Assembly (NCBI GenBank): GCA_016211105.1
Contig: JACQSX010000018.1
Coordinates: 18,750-82,749 of the forward strand
Direction: 5' to 3'
Length of the DNA: 64,000 nucleotides
DNA from: Acidobacteriota bacterium
GTDB lineage: Bacteria; Acidobacteriota; UBA6911; JACQSX01
The notes beneath the pieces are model-generated. The model saw nothing but the letters and a program-made list of their open reading frames with translations, searched no databases and had not been told where the DNA came from. A program made the position numbers and the translations under genes. Positions 35,256 through 44,983 of the stretch are shown piece by piece; the stretch's first letter is position 1, and each line of letters starts with the position of its first letter.

Positions 35256-37898
35256 TCAGTGGTGGTGCCTGGCAGCCATGGGCTGGCTCAGCAGAAAAAT
35301 ATTAAGCAGCGTGAAGACGAAAGACAGAGCCACCATGGGTGTGATGGTTCTCAAGGCTGTCTTTCGGTCCGGGCAAGATTTTAGCGCGATACGGCAACCT
35401 AAGTAAATTGAGGCGATGTAGAAGGTTACCAGAACCGTCATTTGCAGCCAGTAGATGATGGAATCCGACGCCAGTGGCGGCATGCCCCAATCGGGGACGC
35501 CGAGATTGACGGGCGTATATTTGGCGAAGGTTCTCCTGATGACGGGGACAATTCCCGAACCTTCTTTCAACAGGTGCAACAAGTTGTGGGCCAGGTGCAG
35601 CGCAATGCCCACTGGAATGAACATGTACGCGTAGGTTTGAAAGGCAGCCCTGACGGCCACCTTCCCACGCGTCAGCAGGGTCGCCAGCGCGGCCGCCGCC
35701 AAAAGCAGCAGCGGAGCGATGAGTAAAACGCCCGCCCCGTATACCAGCGTAAAAGTCGTCTTTTCAATCGCCACATGGCTTTCCACGCCCAGGGCATGCC
35801 AGGGGACCCAACTGGCAACATAATCCATCCACGCATGCCATGGTTCCACCATGTGGCCGGTCACCACAACCGTCAGGCCCACCAGCGCGATCGCGAGGAA
35901 AGCTTCGTCCATGTGACGTCGTGAACTCTTCCAGATATCCCGCGCAAAAGGTCGAACTTGCAGAGCAAGGTTCTGATGTGGACAAGCCTTAATGCAATCC
36001 CCGCACAAGTTGCAATAGTTGTTCCGATCCAGGCTAGACGGGAACTGCATCATCGGGCAGCCGGGCAGCGCCGGAGTTCCGGCATAGCACTCCTTACCCA
36101 CGCAGAGCCGGCAGACTTCCCGATTCTTTGCTCTCAGTTCCAGGCCCGAGAACATCGAATAGAGCCCAATCAAGCCCCCAATCGGACAGATATGGCGGCA
36201 AAACGTCGCCCTTTCAAAAAAGTAGCCAACAGCGATGGCAGCGATCGCGACTAGAATTACAAGTAGTGATGTGTACAGAGGGGTTGCGACGATTCCCCAG
36301 AAGTCATCCGCCCAGGTCACGAAGAAAAACGCGATATTGGCAATCCAAATATTTCGAAGGACCCGCGGTAGTTTCCTTTGGGGGGAGAACGCGCGACTTG
36401 TCCAAGTGGTCAAGGCTCCGAACGGGCACATCGCGCACCAAATTTTCCCGGCGAATACGAAAGCAAAAATGATGGCGGCCCACCAGATCGTCCAGGTCAG
36501 CTTCGTGGCCAAGTTGCGCCCGCCCACCGGCACGTCCCAGATCCCAAGATAAATGACCAGGGCAAAAACAATCAGGTTGGGAGTCCACAATGTCGGTTGA
36601 AAATATTTGGAACGGACAAATCCATATAATGGCTTCCAGACAAACAGATCGAAACTCCATGCTCCGTCGGACCATTTGCGTCGGAGAAGCAAGACCGACG
36701 CTAGGGCCCCAAGGACGGCTAAAGCCGCAGCGACATAGGCCAACGCAGCAGTCGGGATGGAATCGGAGGACGGTAACGGTCCGTGGGCAGAGTGTCCCGC
36801 AGCGTTTCTCCCCACCCGGATCGCGCTGGAACTATTGAGCATCAAATGCAGCGAAGGCGCCTGAAAATGCAACTCCAGCCCATAGTCTCCTTCCTGAAGA
36901 GGCAGAAGCGTCCCGTTGTAAACTCCACTTGGTTGCTCCCGGAAGCTCAATTGGAGCGTATCGGAAGCGCCAGACGACACCATTTCGTGACCCGTGTGGA
37001 CGGCATCGTGATTGCGCGACGTTGAATCGGCCAGTGGCACGGCTTCCTGGTTCGCCTCCAAACGAAGGTAACCGGCGAGCCTTCCCGCAACTCGACGGCC
37101 ATTTTCATCGGTAATTGATACGGTGATCACCGCCGGTTGACCGGGCTGTAACTCAGGGAAGAAACTGGCCGAGCCCGAGTACGACTTCAGTTGTGAGTCC
37201 AGCCTTAGGACTTGTGGGGTGCTGCCGGCCGCATCCGCTTCACTGGTGGGCGTGAATGAGAGAGACGACGGTTGCTGCCCAGCGCTGCCAAGCAGGTGAT
37301 GGCGAACAGACGGAGCCAGATACTGGTGCAGTAACAGGGCGATCAGCCCAAGAAGTACCGCAGCAAGAATGAGGGCCTGGACGCGTTTTCTTCGGATTGG
37401 AACTGCCTTTCTCCAAGACCCGATGACGACAGGGACGGAGAGCGCGGCGAGCAAGATCCAAAATCCCGTGCCGACCCAGCCGTAGGGGTCTGCAGAAACC
37501 ATCACATCGACCTGATGCCACTCCGTTGTGCCATCGGCATTATGCAGCCCTAAACCCAGCAGGTAATTCCCGGGGAGATCAAAAACGTGGGAGATTCCAA
37601 AAATGCCTGGGTTTCCCGTTTGTGAAGGAACAAGCAGCGGGCCGGCGAGTAACTGATTCCCATCGGCGGAAAGAATTTCAGCCGTCACCTGGCTGGTGGT
37701 AGGCACTTCCGATCCCAGCAAAGGGTCCGCGGAAGTCAAAAGCTGGCTCACCTGAATTTGAAAATACGAGGGATACCCTGCCACCAGAGGAGTTGGCCGT
37801 GGCTCAACACTTACGCGCTGCGAATTCTCTTGAGCCGCAAGCTCACAGCCAAACCCTAGAATAAGAACAATCCACAAACATTTTCTGAGGCGGTTCAT
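35256..37898 (-). CDS. Large membrane polyferredoxin (NapH/NosR/CcoG-like) with periplasmic N-terminal domains
   Basis: 880 residues. Signal peptide (LWIVLILGFGCELAAQ), two beta-rich extracytoplasmic domains separated by a membrane helix near residues 160-210, then a helical block with the FeS part CRHICPIGGLIG. CRLCVGKEC and CNLCGDCIKACPHQNL give two 4Fe-4S clusters on the cytoplasmic side. The last 200 residues contain helices with His pairs (HMVEPWHAW; HLAHNLLHLL) that could bind haem b. The plan is that of membrane electron conduits such as NapH, NosR and RdxA. Start 37898 has GGAGGG eight bases upstream. Confidence 0.8.
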   Translation of the reverse strand: MNRLRKCLWIVLILGFGCELAAQENSQRVSVEPRPTPLVAGYPSYFQIQVSQLLTSADPLLGSEVPTTSQVTAEILSADGNQLLAGPLLVPSQTGNPGIFGISHVFDLPGNYLLGLGLHNADGTTEWHQVDVMVSADPYGWVGTGFWILLAALSVPVVIGSWRKAVPIRRKRVQALILAAVLLGLIALLLHQYLAPSVRHHLLGSAGQQPSSLSFTPTSEADAAGSTPQVLRLDSQLKSYSGSASFFPELQPGQPAVITVSITDENGRRVAGRLAGYLRLEANQEAVPLADSTSRNHDAVHTGHEMVSSGASDTLQLSFREQPSGVYNGTLLPLQEGDYGLELHFQAPSLHLMLNSSSAIRVGRNAAGHSAHGPLPSSDSIPTAALAYVAAALAVLGALASVLLLRRKWSDGAWSFDLFVWKPLYGFVRSKYFQPTLWTPNLIVFALVIYLGIWDVPVGGRNLATKLTWTIWWAAIIFAFVFAGKIWCAMCPFGALTTWTSRAFSPQRKLPRVLRNIWIANIAFFFVTWADDFWGIVATPLYTSLLVILVAIAAIAVGYFFERATFCRHICPIGGLIGLYSMFSGLELRAKNREVCRLCVGKECYAGTPALPGCPMMQFPSSLDRNNYCNLCGDCIKACPHQNLALQVRPFARDIWKSSRRHMDEAFLAIALVGLTVVVTGHMVEPWHAWMDYVASWVPWHALGVESHVAIEKTTFTLVYGAGVLLIAPLLLLAAAALATLLTRGKVAVRAAFQTYAYMFIPVGIALHLAHNLLHLLKEGSGIVPVIRRTFAKYTPVNLGVPDWGMPPLASDSIIYWLQMTVLVTFYIASIYLGCRIALKSCPDRKTALRTITPMVALSFVFTLLNIFLLSQPMAARHHH

Positions 37899-37925
37899 CG
37901 ACCAGCCCTCCATAGAAAGTAGCAG

Positions 37926-37940
37926 GCAATTTGATTTCCA
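37926..37940 (-). promoter_or_regulatory. Possible sigma-54 promoter of the polyferredoxin gene
   Basis: TGGAAA-TCAAA-TTGC on the minus strand: correct spacing and perfect -12 box, but two mismatches at -24. Low confidence. Confidence 0.3.
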
Positions 37941-38076
37941 ATTGAAGAACCTCCGGGCCACCCAACTCATGGGACAAGATTGCGGCCTCTCGAAAAGTGG
38001 GAAAAGCGGGGAACGCTTCCCTTGCTGCCCTAATCGTTGCCAGAATGGTATGTTGTGGTTTCAAATGCTTGAGAAT

Positions 38077-38583
38077 ATGAAAATCCTGGTCGTCTACTTC
38101 TCCTTCACCGGCAATGTCCGGACCCTGGCGTCGTGGATCCAAGCCGAACTGGAGGCAGTCGCTGAAGTCACGTTTAAGGTGATCGAGCCACGCAGTCCCC
38201 ACGACTATTGGGGATGGCTCGCCCGCTCATTTTTGCCGGGCTGGAGGGTAGCAATCAAGGAAACCACGACCGACCTAGCGCCGTTTGACCTTATCTGTTT
38301 CGGATTTCCTAAGTGGACCCTCAGTTGCCCGCCCGCAAACCAGTATCTGAAAATCATGAAACACAGCCAGGGGAAAAGATTTGCTTTGTTTATGTCCTAC
38401 GGTGGCTTCGACCAGGAGCGTTACTTGCGGAGCATGGTCAGAAAGGTCGTCAAACGGGGAGGTTATATCGTCGCCGCGCAGGCGATCAAGCGAAGCGCCA
38501 TCCGACAGGGCGCCCACTCGGAGGCGCTTCGTTCTTTTTGCCGCCGTGCAATGGCCGGTTGCGCTCGAGACCCTAAAGGGTGA
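38077..38583 (+). CDS. Flavodoxin-domain protein
   Basis: 168 residues starting MKILVVYFSFTGNVRTLA, the FMN phosphate-binding loop (SFTGN) of flavodoxins, then CFGFPKWTLSCPPANQYL and FALFMSYGGFDQERYL for the isoalloxazine loops. It would carry one or two electrons in the cytoplasm. ATG 38077 is used; ATG 38065 is possible and neither has a strong ribosome site. Divergent from the polyferredoxin, which may be its partner. Confidence 0.82.
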   Translation: MKILVVYFSFTGNVRTLASWIQAELEAVAEVTFKVIEPRSPHDYWGWLARSFLPGWRVAIKETTTDLAPFDLICFGFPKWTLSCPPANQYLKIMKHSQGKRFALFMSYGGFDQERYLRSMVRKVVKRGGYIVAAQAIKRSAIRQGAHSEALRSFCRRAMAGCARDPKG

Positions 38584-38885
38584 AAACACCCAATGGAGTG
38601 GGGAAAATGCCCTTTTGCCGAAGAATCCTTTTGTCAGGTATCAGCGGCTGAAAAATTTGCCTTACCGCTGAGATACGGAAGCCTCCAAGGCTGCGCAGAG
38701 TTTTGTTGGTTTGCGCCGTCTCTGTGTTTTCCGCGGCTCTGCAGCAAGCGCGCTTCAATTCGTTTGGCGCCATCGCCAATTCTTTCTCTCGTTCGCTACC
38801 ACGGGGGTGCCGGTCAAGGTCGTCGTTTCCTCCCCACCCTCAGTTTGTACCGAATCTTGCTTGAGATTTGGTGGGAGGAACAATT
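38584..38885. other. Intergenic stretch without a supported gene
   Basis: Nothing convincing seen apart from the GGAGGA ribosome site of the next gene at its end. Confidence 0.5.
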
Positions 38886-40097
38886 ATGGATTCGGAAAAA
38901 GAAAATGTGACGCCCCTGCCCCAGCCGTCCGCCATCGACTTCGCGCTGACACCGTTTGTCGCCATCTGGGAGATAACCCGAGCGTGCGACCTCGCCTGTC
39001 GCCACTGTCGCGCCGAGGCGATTCGCGATGCGCTCCCTGGAGAATTAACCACTCGCGAGGGGTTGGCGGTCCTCGAGGAGCTGGCCGCAATGGGAACGCC
39101 CATCTGCGTGTTGTCCGGGGGCGATCCCGCCAAGCGCGCCGACCTCTGTGATCTGGTGCGTCAGGGACAAGAATTGGGAATGCGCATGGCCACGATTCCT
39201 GCGGCAACACACCGGCTCACTCGCGAACTGGTCCAAGATCTCAAAGACGCGGGTTTGTCGCAGATGGCTTTAAGCCTGGATGGGCCGACTGCGGAAATTC
39301 ATGATACTTTTCGCGGCACACCCGGGGCCTTCGAGTTGACGCTCGGCGGCGCCGCTTATGCCAACCAGGTTGGATTGCCCTTTCAGATCAACACCACATT
39401 CAGCGCTTACAATTGGCAGCACTTCGACGCGATGGCCGATCTGGTCCGCAGGCTCGGCGTTGTCTTCTGGGAGGTTTTTTTCCTGGTGCCCATGGGTCGA
39501 GGACGAGAAGTGGGCCAAATGAATTCCGAACAGTTCGAACGACTGTTTGAAAGACTGGCCCATTTTGCACGCAGCGTCAATTTCATCGTGAAGATAACCG
39601 AAGCGCCTCACTATCGCCGCTATCTGATGCAGCAGCGTAAAAGCGCAAACGGAGGAAACCACCAGGATAATAAGCCTGCCGGCCATCCTCGCACCTCCCT
39701 GCGCGACAAAGGACAACTCCCTGCTCACATGACACGCGATTTCGGGCCTGGAGGAAGCATCGGACTCGCGCCCAAGGGCGTTAATTCCGGAAACGGCCAC
39801 TTGTTTATTAGTTATTGCGGCGATATCTGTCCCAGCGGATTCCTACCACTCGCATGCGGCAACGTGCGCCGTCAGTCGATCGCCGACGTATACCGATCAC
39901 ACCCGGTGTTCCGCGAACTGCGGACTCCCGAGTTGTTCAAAGGGAAATGTGGGGTGTGTGAGTTTCGCAACGTGTGCGGCGGCTCGCGCGCTCGCGCTTA
40001 TGCCATGACGGGCGATTATCTGGCGGAGGAACCATTCTGCGCATATGAGCCACGCCGACAGGGCGAGCAATGCTGCGGAGCTAGTGTTGGAGGTTAG
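38886..40097 (+). CDS. Radical SAM/SPASM protein, TIGR04053-like (haem-pathway relative)
   Basis: 403 residues. CDLACRHC is the radical SAM cluster site, SGGDP replaces the usual GGEP, and SLDGPTAEIHDTFRG follows. C-terminal cysteines (CGDICPSGFLPLACGN, CGVCEFRNVCGGSRARA) make a SPASM-type site. The family is close to NirJ/AhbC-AhbD, which process haem side chains, and often lies beside haem and nitrogen-oxide genes. ATG 38886 has GGAGGA six bases upstream. The RIC gene follows after two bases, so they form an operon. Confidence 0.85.
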   Translation: MDSEKENVTPLPQPSAIDFALTPFVAIWEITRACDLACRHCRAEAIRDALPGELTTREGLAVLEELAAMGTPICVLSGGDPAKRADLCDLVRQGQELGMRMATIPAATHRLTRELVQDLKDAGLSQMALSLDGPTAEIHDTFRGTPGAFELTLGGAAYANQVGLPFQINTTFSAYNWQHFDAMADLVRRLGVVFWEVFFLVPMGRGREVGQMNSEQFERLFERLAHFARSVNFIVKITEAPHYRRYLMQQRKSANGGNHQDNKPAGHPRTSLRDKGQLPAHMTRDFGPGGSIGLAPKGVNSGNGHLFISYCGDICPSGFLPLACGNVRRQSIADVYRSHPVFRELRTPELFKGKCGVCEFRNVCGGSRARAYAMTGDYLAEEPFCAYEPRRQGEQCCGASVGG

Positions 40098-40099
40098 TT

Positions 40100-40831
40100 A
40101 TGAACTTTGCAGAAAGAAAAGTGGGAGATCTTGCGGCTGAGATCGCGGGGGCCCCCAGCATTTTTGACAATTACCGCATCGACTACTGTTGCGGAGGAAA
40201 TAAGACTTTGCAGCAAGCTTGCCGGGATGCGGGAGTGAACCTGGATCAAATGGTGGCTGAGCTTGAAAAGAGCGGCACGCGGCGCGAAGGGGGCCAGGAA
40301 TCCGTTGATTGGAACATGCAGTCGTTATCCAAGCTAATCTTACACATTGTCAACAGGCATCACTCGTTGTTAAAGCAGGAGCTACCAAGGTTGCGCGAGC
40401 TGACAAACAAAGTCTGTTCGGTCCATGCTGCCAACCACCCGGAGCTGTTGCAGATTCAGCAGCTTTTCACCGCTCTGAAGGCCGAACTGGACCAGCACCT
40501 CCAAAAAGAAGAGGCGATTTTGTTCCCGTATGTCATGCTCCTGGAAGACGCAGCACAGCGGAACAAGCTGCCTCCGGCGGCGCCCTTCGGAACCATACAA
40601 AATCCCATTGGGATGATGACCCTCGAACACGATCATGCGGGGGAGGCATTGCGTGCTCTTCGTACTGTCAGTTCCGATTACGCCATCCCGGCTGACGGCT
40701 GCGCCAGCTACCGTTCCCTCTTCGAGGGGCTGAAGGCTTTTGAGCGGGACTTGCACCAGCATATCCACTTAGAGAACAACATCCTTTTTCCTCGCGCGCT
40801 GCAGCTAGAGGAAAACGCGATAGGAGGGTGA
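40100..40831 (+). CDS. ric: Iron-sulfur cluster repair di-iron protein (RIC family)
   Basis: 243 residues. N-terminal ScdA domain with the CC pair in FDNYRIDYCCGGNKTL is followed by a hemerythrin-like domain whose iron ligands are visible (HHSLLKQELPRL, HLQKEEAILFPY, LEHDHAGEAL, HIHLENNILFPR). RIC/YtfE/ScdA restore FeS clusters damaged by NO or peroxide in the cytoplasm. GGAGG precedes the ATG. Linked to the radical SAM gene, it fits a nitrosative-stress role beside an Nxr/Nar-type enzyme. Confidence 0.94.
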   Translation: MNFAERKVGDLAAEIAGAPSIFDNYRIDYCCGGNKTLQQACRDAGVNLDQMVAELEKSGTRREGGQESVDWNMQSLSKLILHIVNRHHSLLKQELPRLRELTNKVCSVHAANHPELLQIQQLFTALKAELDQHLQKEEAILFPYVMLLEDAAQRNKLPPAAPFGTIQNPIGMMTLEHDHAGEALRALRTVSSDYAIPADGCASYRSLFEGLKAFERDLHQHIHLENNILFPRALQLEENAIGG

Positions 40832-41035
40832 GATGGGAGATGCGGGGGAAACATCCGGCGGAAGTTTTCATTGAACCTCAAACAGCTTCGAGCACTTGCT
40901 CAGTTCAGAAGCAAGCCCAGATCGCCCAGTCAGGCGGCTCTTTGTCTATGACACTGCCCATACGCTCAACAGGGTACGGCCCGGTGCGAATGATCCATCG
41001 GAAAATCCACGAATACTTCGAACGTTCGCGCACGA

Positions 41036-42412
41036 CTACCCCTTGGCGGCTATTCTGTACTTCTTAATCTTGTAGCGCAGAGTATCACGCGAGATATGCA
41101 ACAGTTTTGAAGCATTCGTCTTATTGCCATGGGCCATTTCTATCGCCTGCTGGATCAACAACTTCTCCACGTCATACAGGGAGAGTCCGTTGGGGGGAAG
41201 GCGCCAGTCTCCCTGAGACTCCAGTTCCGCAAGCGCTCCGGTCGAAATCTGAATATGAAAATGTTCGTCGTCGAGGAGATCAGCCGTTGCCAGAATCATG
41301 GCCCGCTCCACGGCATTCTTTAGCTCCCGGACGTTCCCGGGCCACTGATACTCCATCAACATTTTCTCCGCCGTCTTGGTCACGCCTCGAATCGATTTCT
41401 TGAGGCGGACGTTGCAAAGTGAGATGAAATGCTTCAGTAGTACCGGAATATCCTGTTTGCGCTCTCGAAGGGGTGGAAGCCAGATGGGGATAATGGACAG
41501 ACGATAGAACAGATCCTCGCGAAAGCCCTTCTTCTTTACCAGTTCCAGAAGATTTCTATTCGACGCCGCGACCACGCGCACGTCAATGTGGATGTCCTTC
41601 ACTCCGCCGATGCGCCGGATGCACTGGTCCTCCAACACCCGCAATAACTTCGACTGCAAGTGCAGCGGTAATTCCCCAATTTCGTCGAGGAAAATGGTTC
41701 CACCATCGGCCAACTCGAACAGTCCTTTTTTCGTGGCGCGCGCATCGGTAAACGCCCCCTTCTCATAACCGTACAGCTCGCTTTCCATCAGCGTTTCGGG
41801 AAGCGCGGCGCAATTTTGGATTACGAATGGCTGCCGCGCCCGGCGGCTATGGTAGTGTAAAGCCTTAGCGACCAAATCCTTCCCGGTTCCGCTTTCGCCT
41901 TCGATCAGCAAGGTGGTCGTTTCGGTTACAGCCAGTTTCTGAACCAGCGCCTTGACATCTTGGATCGCAGGCGAGTTGCCGACGATGTTGTCAATGGAAT
42001 ATTCCGCCTTGATTTCCGACGTGACTCGCTCAACGACAGTGCGCAGGGCATGAGACTCCAGAGCATTTTTCAGTGTGTTTTCCAGCCGCTCAAAATTGAT
42101 GGGCTTCTCCAAGAAATCAAAGGCGCCCAACTGCAGAGACCGTACCGCATCGGAGATCGTCCCGTGCCCGGTCATCATCAATACCGGCAGGTCCGGCCAC
42201 TGCTTCTTGATCCTAATCAGTAACTCCAAGCCATTCAGGTCGGGCAGGCGCATGTCCAGAGTCACCGCGTCTGGCGCTTGCGATTCAAGAGCCTGGAGCG
42301 CGGCAATGCCACTTTCTGCTTCCATTACGTTGTAACCCCAACCTTCCAGCTTCTGGCGAACGGACCAGCGCAACAGCCGCTCATCATCGACCACCAGAAT
42401 CGTTTTCGACAT
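41036..42412 (-). CDS. NtrC-family sigma-54-activating response regulator
   Basis: 458 residues: receiver domain (Asp53 in TLDMRLPD), AAA+ domain with Walker A GESGTGKD and the sigma-54-contact loop GAFTDA (consensus GAFTGA), Walker B GGTIFLDEIGE, and a C-terminal Fis-type helix-turn-helix (NKTNASKLLHISRDTLRYKIKKY). It binds upstream sites and drives open-complex formation at sigma-54 promoters. It starts three bases after the kinase gene. As the only such activator in the window, it is the best candidate regulator of the sigma-54 promoters reported here. Confidence 0.95.
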   Translation of the reverse strand: MSKTILVVDDERLLRWSVRQKLEGWGYNVMEAESGIAALQALESQAPDAVTLDMRLPDLNGLELLIRIKKQWPDLPVLMMTGHGTISDAVRSLQLGAFDFLEKPINFERLENTLKNALESHALRTVVERVTSEIKAEYSIDNIVGNSPAIQDVKALVQKLAVTETTTLLIEGESGTGKDLVAKALHYHSRRARQPFVIQNCAALPETLMESELYGYEKGAFTDARATKKGLFELADGGTIFLDEIGELPLHLQSKLLRVLEDQCIRRIGGVKDIHIDVRVVAASNRNLLELVKKKGFREDLFYRLSIIPIWLPPLRERKQDIPVLLKHFISLCNVRLKKSIRGVTKTAEKMLMEYQWPGNVRELKNAVERAMILATADLLDDEHFHIQISTGALAELESQGDWRLPPNGLSLYDVEKLLIQQAIEMAHGNKTNASKLLHISRDTLRYKIKKYRIAAKG

Positions 42413-42415
42413 CGG

Positions 42416-43111
42416 CTACTTCCTCCCCGGCAATATGATTTCAAATCCATCCCTGGCTGGTAGGAGTTTAATGGTCCCGCCCATAGCGGTCAGCCAGCGT
42501 TGTGCAATGGAAAGGCCCAGCCCAGCGCGGCCTGGCTTGGTGGAAAAAAAAGGCTCAAAGATACGAGTGGCAATTCCCCGATCAATGGGCGGACCCTGGT
42601 TGCGGACGTGAATCACAATCTTACCCACTCCCGGACGTACGGTGACACTGGCCAAATGGGCGCCGTTGTCGACCATATTCTGGATGACTTCAATAAGCAC
42701 TCGTTGCAGCATCACAAGGTCGGCGCGGACACGAAGGCCTCTCGGCCCGGACATTTTGACCTTGAAATCGACCGGCTTGCCGGACAGTTGATCATGTGCT
42801 GATTGCACGAGCGCATCGAACGGCAGGTCCTCCGGGCGAGGCTCCGGACAAAAGCTGTATTCCAGAAATTGCCGAACCACACGGTCTATTTGCTCAACCT
42901 CGTTGTTTATTTCATTCCCTATCTGCTCGCCGTCCCGGGAGAGCTTTTCTGTTTCACGCAAAACTTCCAACGCCGCCTTGATTCCAGCCAGTGGGTTGAG
43001 GATCTCATGCGAAAGTCCACGAGCCAGTTGCTGCAAGCTTGCTTGGCCGGACATGCGTGCCCTGTTACGGCGAGGAGTGGCGTTTTCCCTTCGGGCCAGG
43101 TTTTTGGACAT
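42416..43111 (-). CDS. Soluble NtrB-like histidine kinase without sensor domain
   Basis: 231 residues. HisKA box LSHEILNPLAGI (His35) and an HATPase domain (VIQNMVDNGAH, IFEPFFSTKPGRAGLGLSIAQ) are complete, but there is no PAS, GAF or membrane segment. A TAG directly before the ATG rules out an in-frame N-terminal extension. Signal input must come from a partner, possibly the globin-coupled kinase or receiver encoded just across the gap. It forms an operon with the NtrC-type regulator. Confidence 0.9.
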   Translation of the reverse strand: MSKNLARRENATPRRNRARMSGQASLQQLARGLSHEILNPLAGIKAALEVLRETEKLSRDGEQIGNEINNEVEQIDRVVRQFLEYSFCPEPRPEDLPFDALVQSAHDQLSGKPVDFKVKMSGPRGLRVRADLVMLQRVLIEVIQNMVDNGAHLASVTVRPGVGKIVIHVRNQGPPIDRGIATRIFEPFFSTKPGRAGLGLSIAQRWLTAMGGTIKLLPARDGFEIILPGRK

Positions 43112-43276
43112 CTACTTTCATATTATCATCCGGCGCGCCATTTACTCACGATTTTGGGCATATGCCCCAGGCTTTTCCAGCGCCGGACCCGCCTGCAAAA
43201 GGATCCTGGCATTAGATTTACTTAAAACCAACACAAGGAATGCTTCATTCGCCCGCTGCCAAACAGAGGCGCATCT

Positions 43277-43291
43277 TGGCACTGGATTTGC
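43277..43291 (+). promoter_or_regulatory. Sigma-54 promoter of the SRPBCC/globin-kinase genes
   Basis: TGGCAC-TGGAT-TTGC, perfect consensus, next to the NtrC-type two-component genes. The predicted start is near 43303, one base before the ATG of the SRPBCC gene, so the mRNA would be nearly leaderless. Confidence 0.85.
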
Positions 43292-43303
43292 TATGCGAAT
43301 TGC

Positions 43304-43711
43304 ATGGTTTCTGCCAGAACCCGAAAGACGATCAGCGAGAACATTGGGATCTCCCGGTCTCCCGATGAGGTATTCGATTTTGTCCGATCAGTGGGTAATT
43401 TGAACCGGTGGTCCTGGTTTCGAAACATAAAAGCCGTCGAAGCCAATTTATACCAGGCGGAAGATATTGAGGGGACCTGCCGATTTTTCTGGATCGAGGA
43501 CAACGGAAGGCGTCGTGTGATCCTGCAGCAGACGCAACACACGGACAGTCCATGCTTGGTCGTCTCCATTACGGGAAGTGAAGATAAAAGCTGCGTACAT
43601 TCCCAATACTCTAGTTTCAGAATTACTGCCACCCAACGCCATCAACTTACCCAACAGATGTTAGCAATCAAAAAACTAGTGGAAGACAGCCCCGCCGGAG
43701 CTGTTGAGTAG
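43304..43711 (+). CDS. SRPBCC-fold (polyketide cyclase/START-like) protein
   Basis: 135 residues. The opening TISENIGISRSPDEVFDFVRSVGNLNRWSWF (residues 9-39 region) is the first strand and helix of the SRPBCC hydrophobic-pocket fold, followed by alternating strands and a C-terminal helix (LTQQMLAIKKLVED). Members bind lipids or small hydrophobic ligands. No alternative start is near, so translation would begin at the predicted 5' end of the sigma-54 transcript. It precedes the globin-coupled kinase by 42 bases. Confidence 0.75.
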   Translation: MVSARTRKTISENIGISRSPDEVFDFVRSVGNLNRWSWFRNIKAVEANLYQAEDIEGTCRFFWIEDNGRRRVILQQTQHTDSPCLVVSITGSEDKSCVHSQYSSFRITATQRHQLTQQMLAIKKLVEDSPAGAVE

Positions 43712-43753
43712 CCGTCGAGTTCCAGTGTTAGAATGGTGAATGGAGATGACGGC

Positions 43754-44983
43754 ATGGAAAATTTTCTGGAAATCCAGCGGTACATCAATTTTACCGAACA
43801 AGATGTCGCCATCCTGAAGAGGCTCGCTCCGATCATGCAGCCTCATCTGCCGAAAATGGCGGAGCGTTTTTACTCCGAAATCCCCAAGCACCCTGAAGCG
43901 TTTAAGGTTTTCAGAGAGCCTGAGCAAATCGATCGCCTGAGGCGATCGCTCCAACGTTGGGGCACCGAGCTATTCACGGGCGTTTACGACGAAAAATACG
44001 TGCAGCAACGGTATCAAATCGGGCATATCCACGTCCAAATCCACCTGCCACAAAAATACGTCATCAGCGCCATGGCATTGGTACGAGAGTATTTTCACCA
44101 GGTCATCAACCAGGAGATCGACGACGCGCCCTTCCGAATGCAGGCCAACATCAGCATGGACAAGATCCTAGATATCGATCTGAATTTGATGTGCGAGGCC
44201 TATTTCAGCACCAGCATGCAGGCTCTTCGGGAAATAAACCAGCAACTGGAGGAAGCCAACCGGAGGCTACATGAAGCAAGTGAGGTCAAAAGTGAGTTCC
44301 TTGCCAGGACCTCCCATGAGCTGCGCACTCCCCTCAGCTCCATCCTCGGTTTTATTCGTCTCGTGGTGGACGGTGTCTGCCAAACCCGCGAAGAAGAGAT
44401 GGATCTGCTCAACGATGCCTTCCAGGCTGCAGAACATCTGCTCTCCATTGTCAACGACCTCTTGGATGTGGCCCGCATTGAGGCGGGCAAGCTCGAAATG
44501 CAGCCGCGGCCGTTCGAAGTGCGGCCCATTCTAAGGCAGGTATTTGCCTTGACTACCTTGCAAGCCGAACAAAAGTCGGTGCAACTGAAAGATGGCACGG
44601 ATCCCATAAAATTGCCCAGGGTTTGGGGAGATCCGGAACGCTTCAAACAAGTATTGATCAACATCATCGGCAATGCCGTCAAATTTACCGACCATGGCCA
44701 GGTGATGGTCAGCACACGACTCGATGACGGTTATCTGCAGTTTGAGGTGAAAGATACCGGAATTGGCATTGCCAAGGAAAAACAGGCAGAATTATTCGAG
44801 AAGTTCAAGCAGGTGGACACCTCGCTGACTCGTCGCTACGGAGGCAGCGGCCTCGGATTGGTCATCAGTAAACATCTGGTGGAACGAATGGGCGGAAAGA
44901 TCGAGTTGCACAGTGAGGGTTTGGGGTTTGGTACCACCGTTACCTTCACCATCCCAATTCATCCTAAGTACCTCGATTCATAA
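43754..44983 (+). CDS. Globin-coupled sensor histidine kinase
   Basis: 409 residues. Residues 1-160 are a protoglobin-type sensor domain: KMAERFYSEIPKHPEAF, then YQIGHIHVQIHLP with the expected proximal haem His at about 93. A coiled coil (LREINQQLEEANRRLHEA) leads to a HisKA box with His188 (ARTSHELRTPLSSILGF) and HATPase (NIIGNAVKFTD, DTGIGIAKEKQ, GGSGLGLVISKHLV). It should sense O2 or NO through haem and signal by phosphotransfer. ATG 43754 has GGAG eight bases upstream. Its last residues (KYLDS) and TAA stop are supplied by the repeat at 44963. Confidence 0.92.
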   Translation: MENFLEIQRYINFTEQDVAILKRLAPIMQPHLPKMAERFYSEIPKHPEAFKVFREPEQIDRLRRSLQRWGTELFTGVYDEKYVQQRYQIGHIHVQIHLPQKYVISAMALVREYFHQVINQEIDDAPFRMQANISMDKILDIDLNLMCEAYFSTSMQALREINQQLEEANRRLHEASEVKSEFLARTSHELRTPLSSILGFIRLVVDGVCQTREEEMDLLNDAFQAAEHLLSIVNDLLDVARIEAGKLEMQPRPFEVRPILRQVFALTTLQAEQKSVQLKDGTDPIKLPRVWGDPERFKQVLINIIGNAVKFTDHGQVMVSTRLDDGYLQFEVKDTGIGIAKEKQAELFEKFKQVDTSLTRRYGGSGLGLVISKHLVERMGGKIELHSEGLGFGTTVTFTIPIHPKYLDS

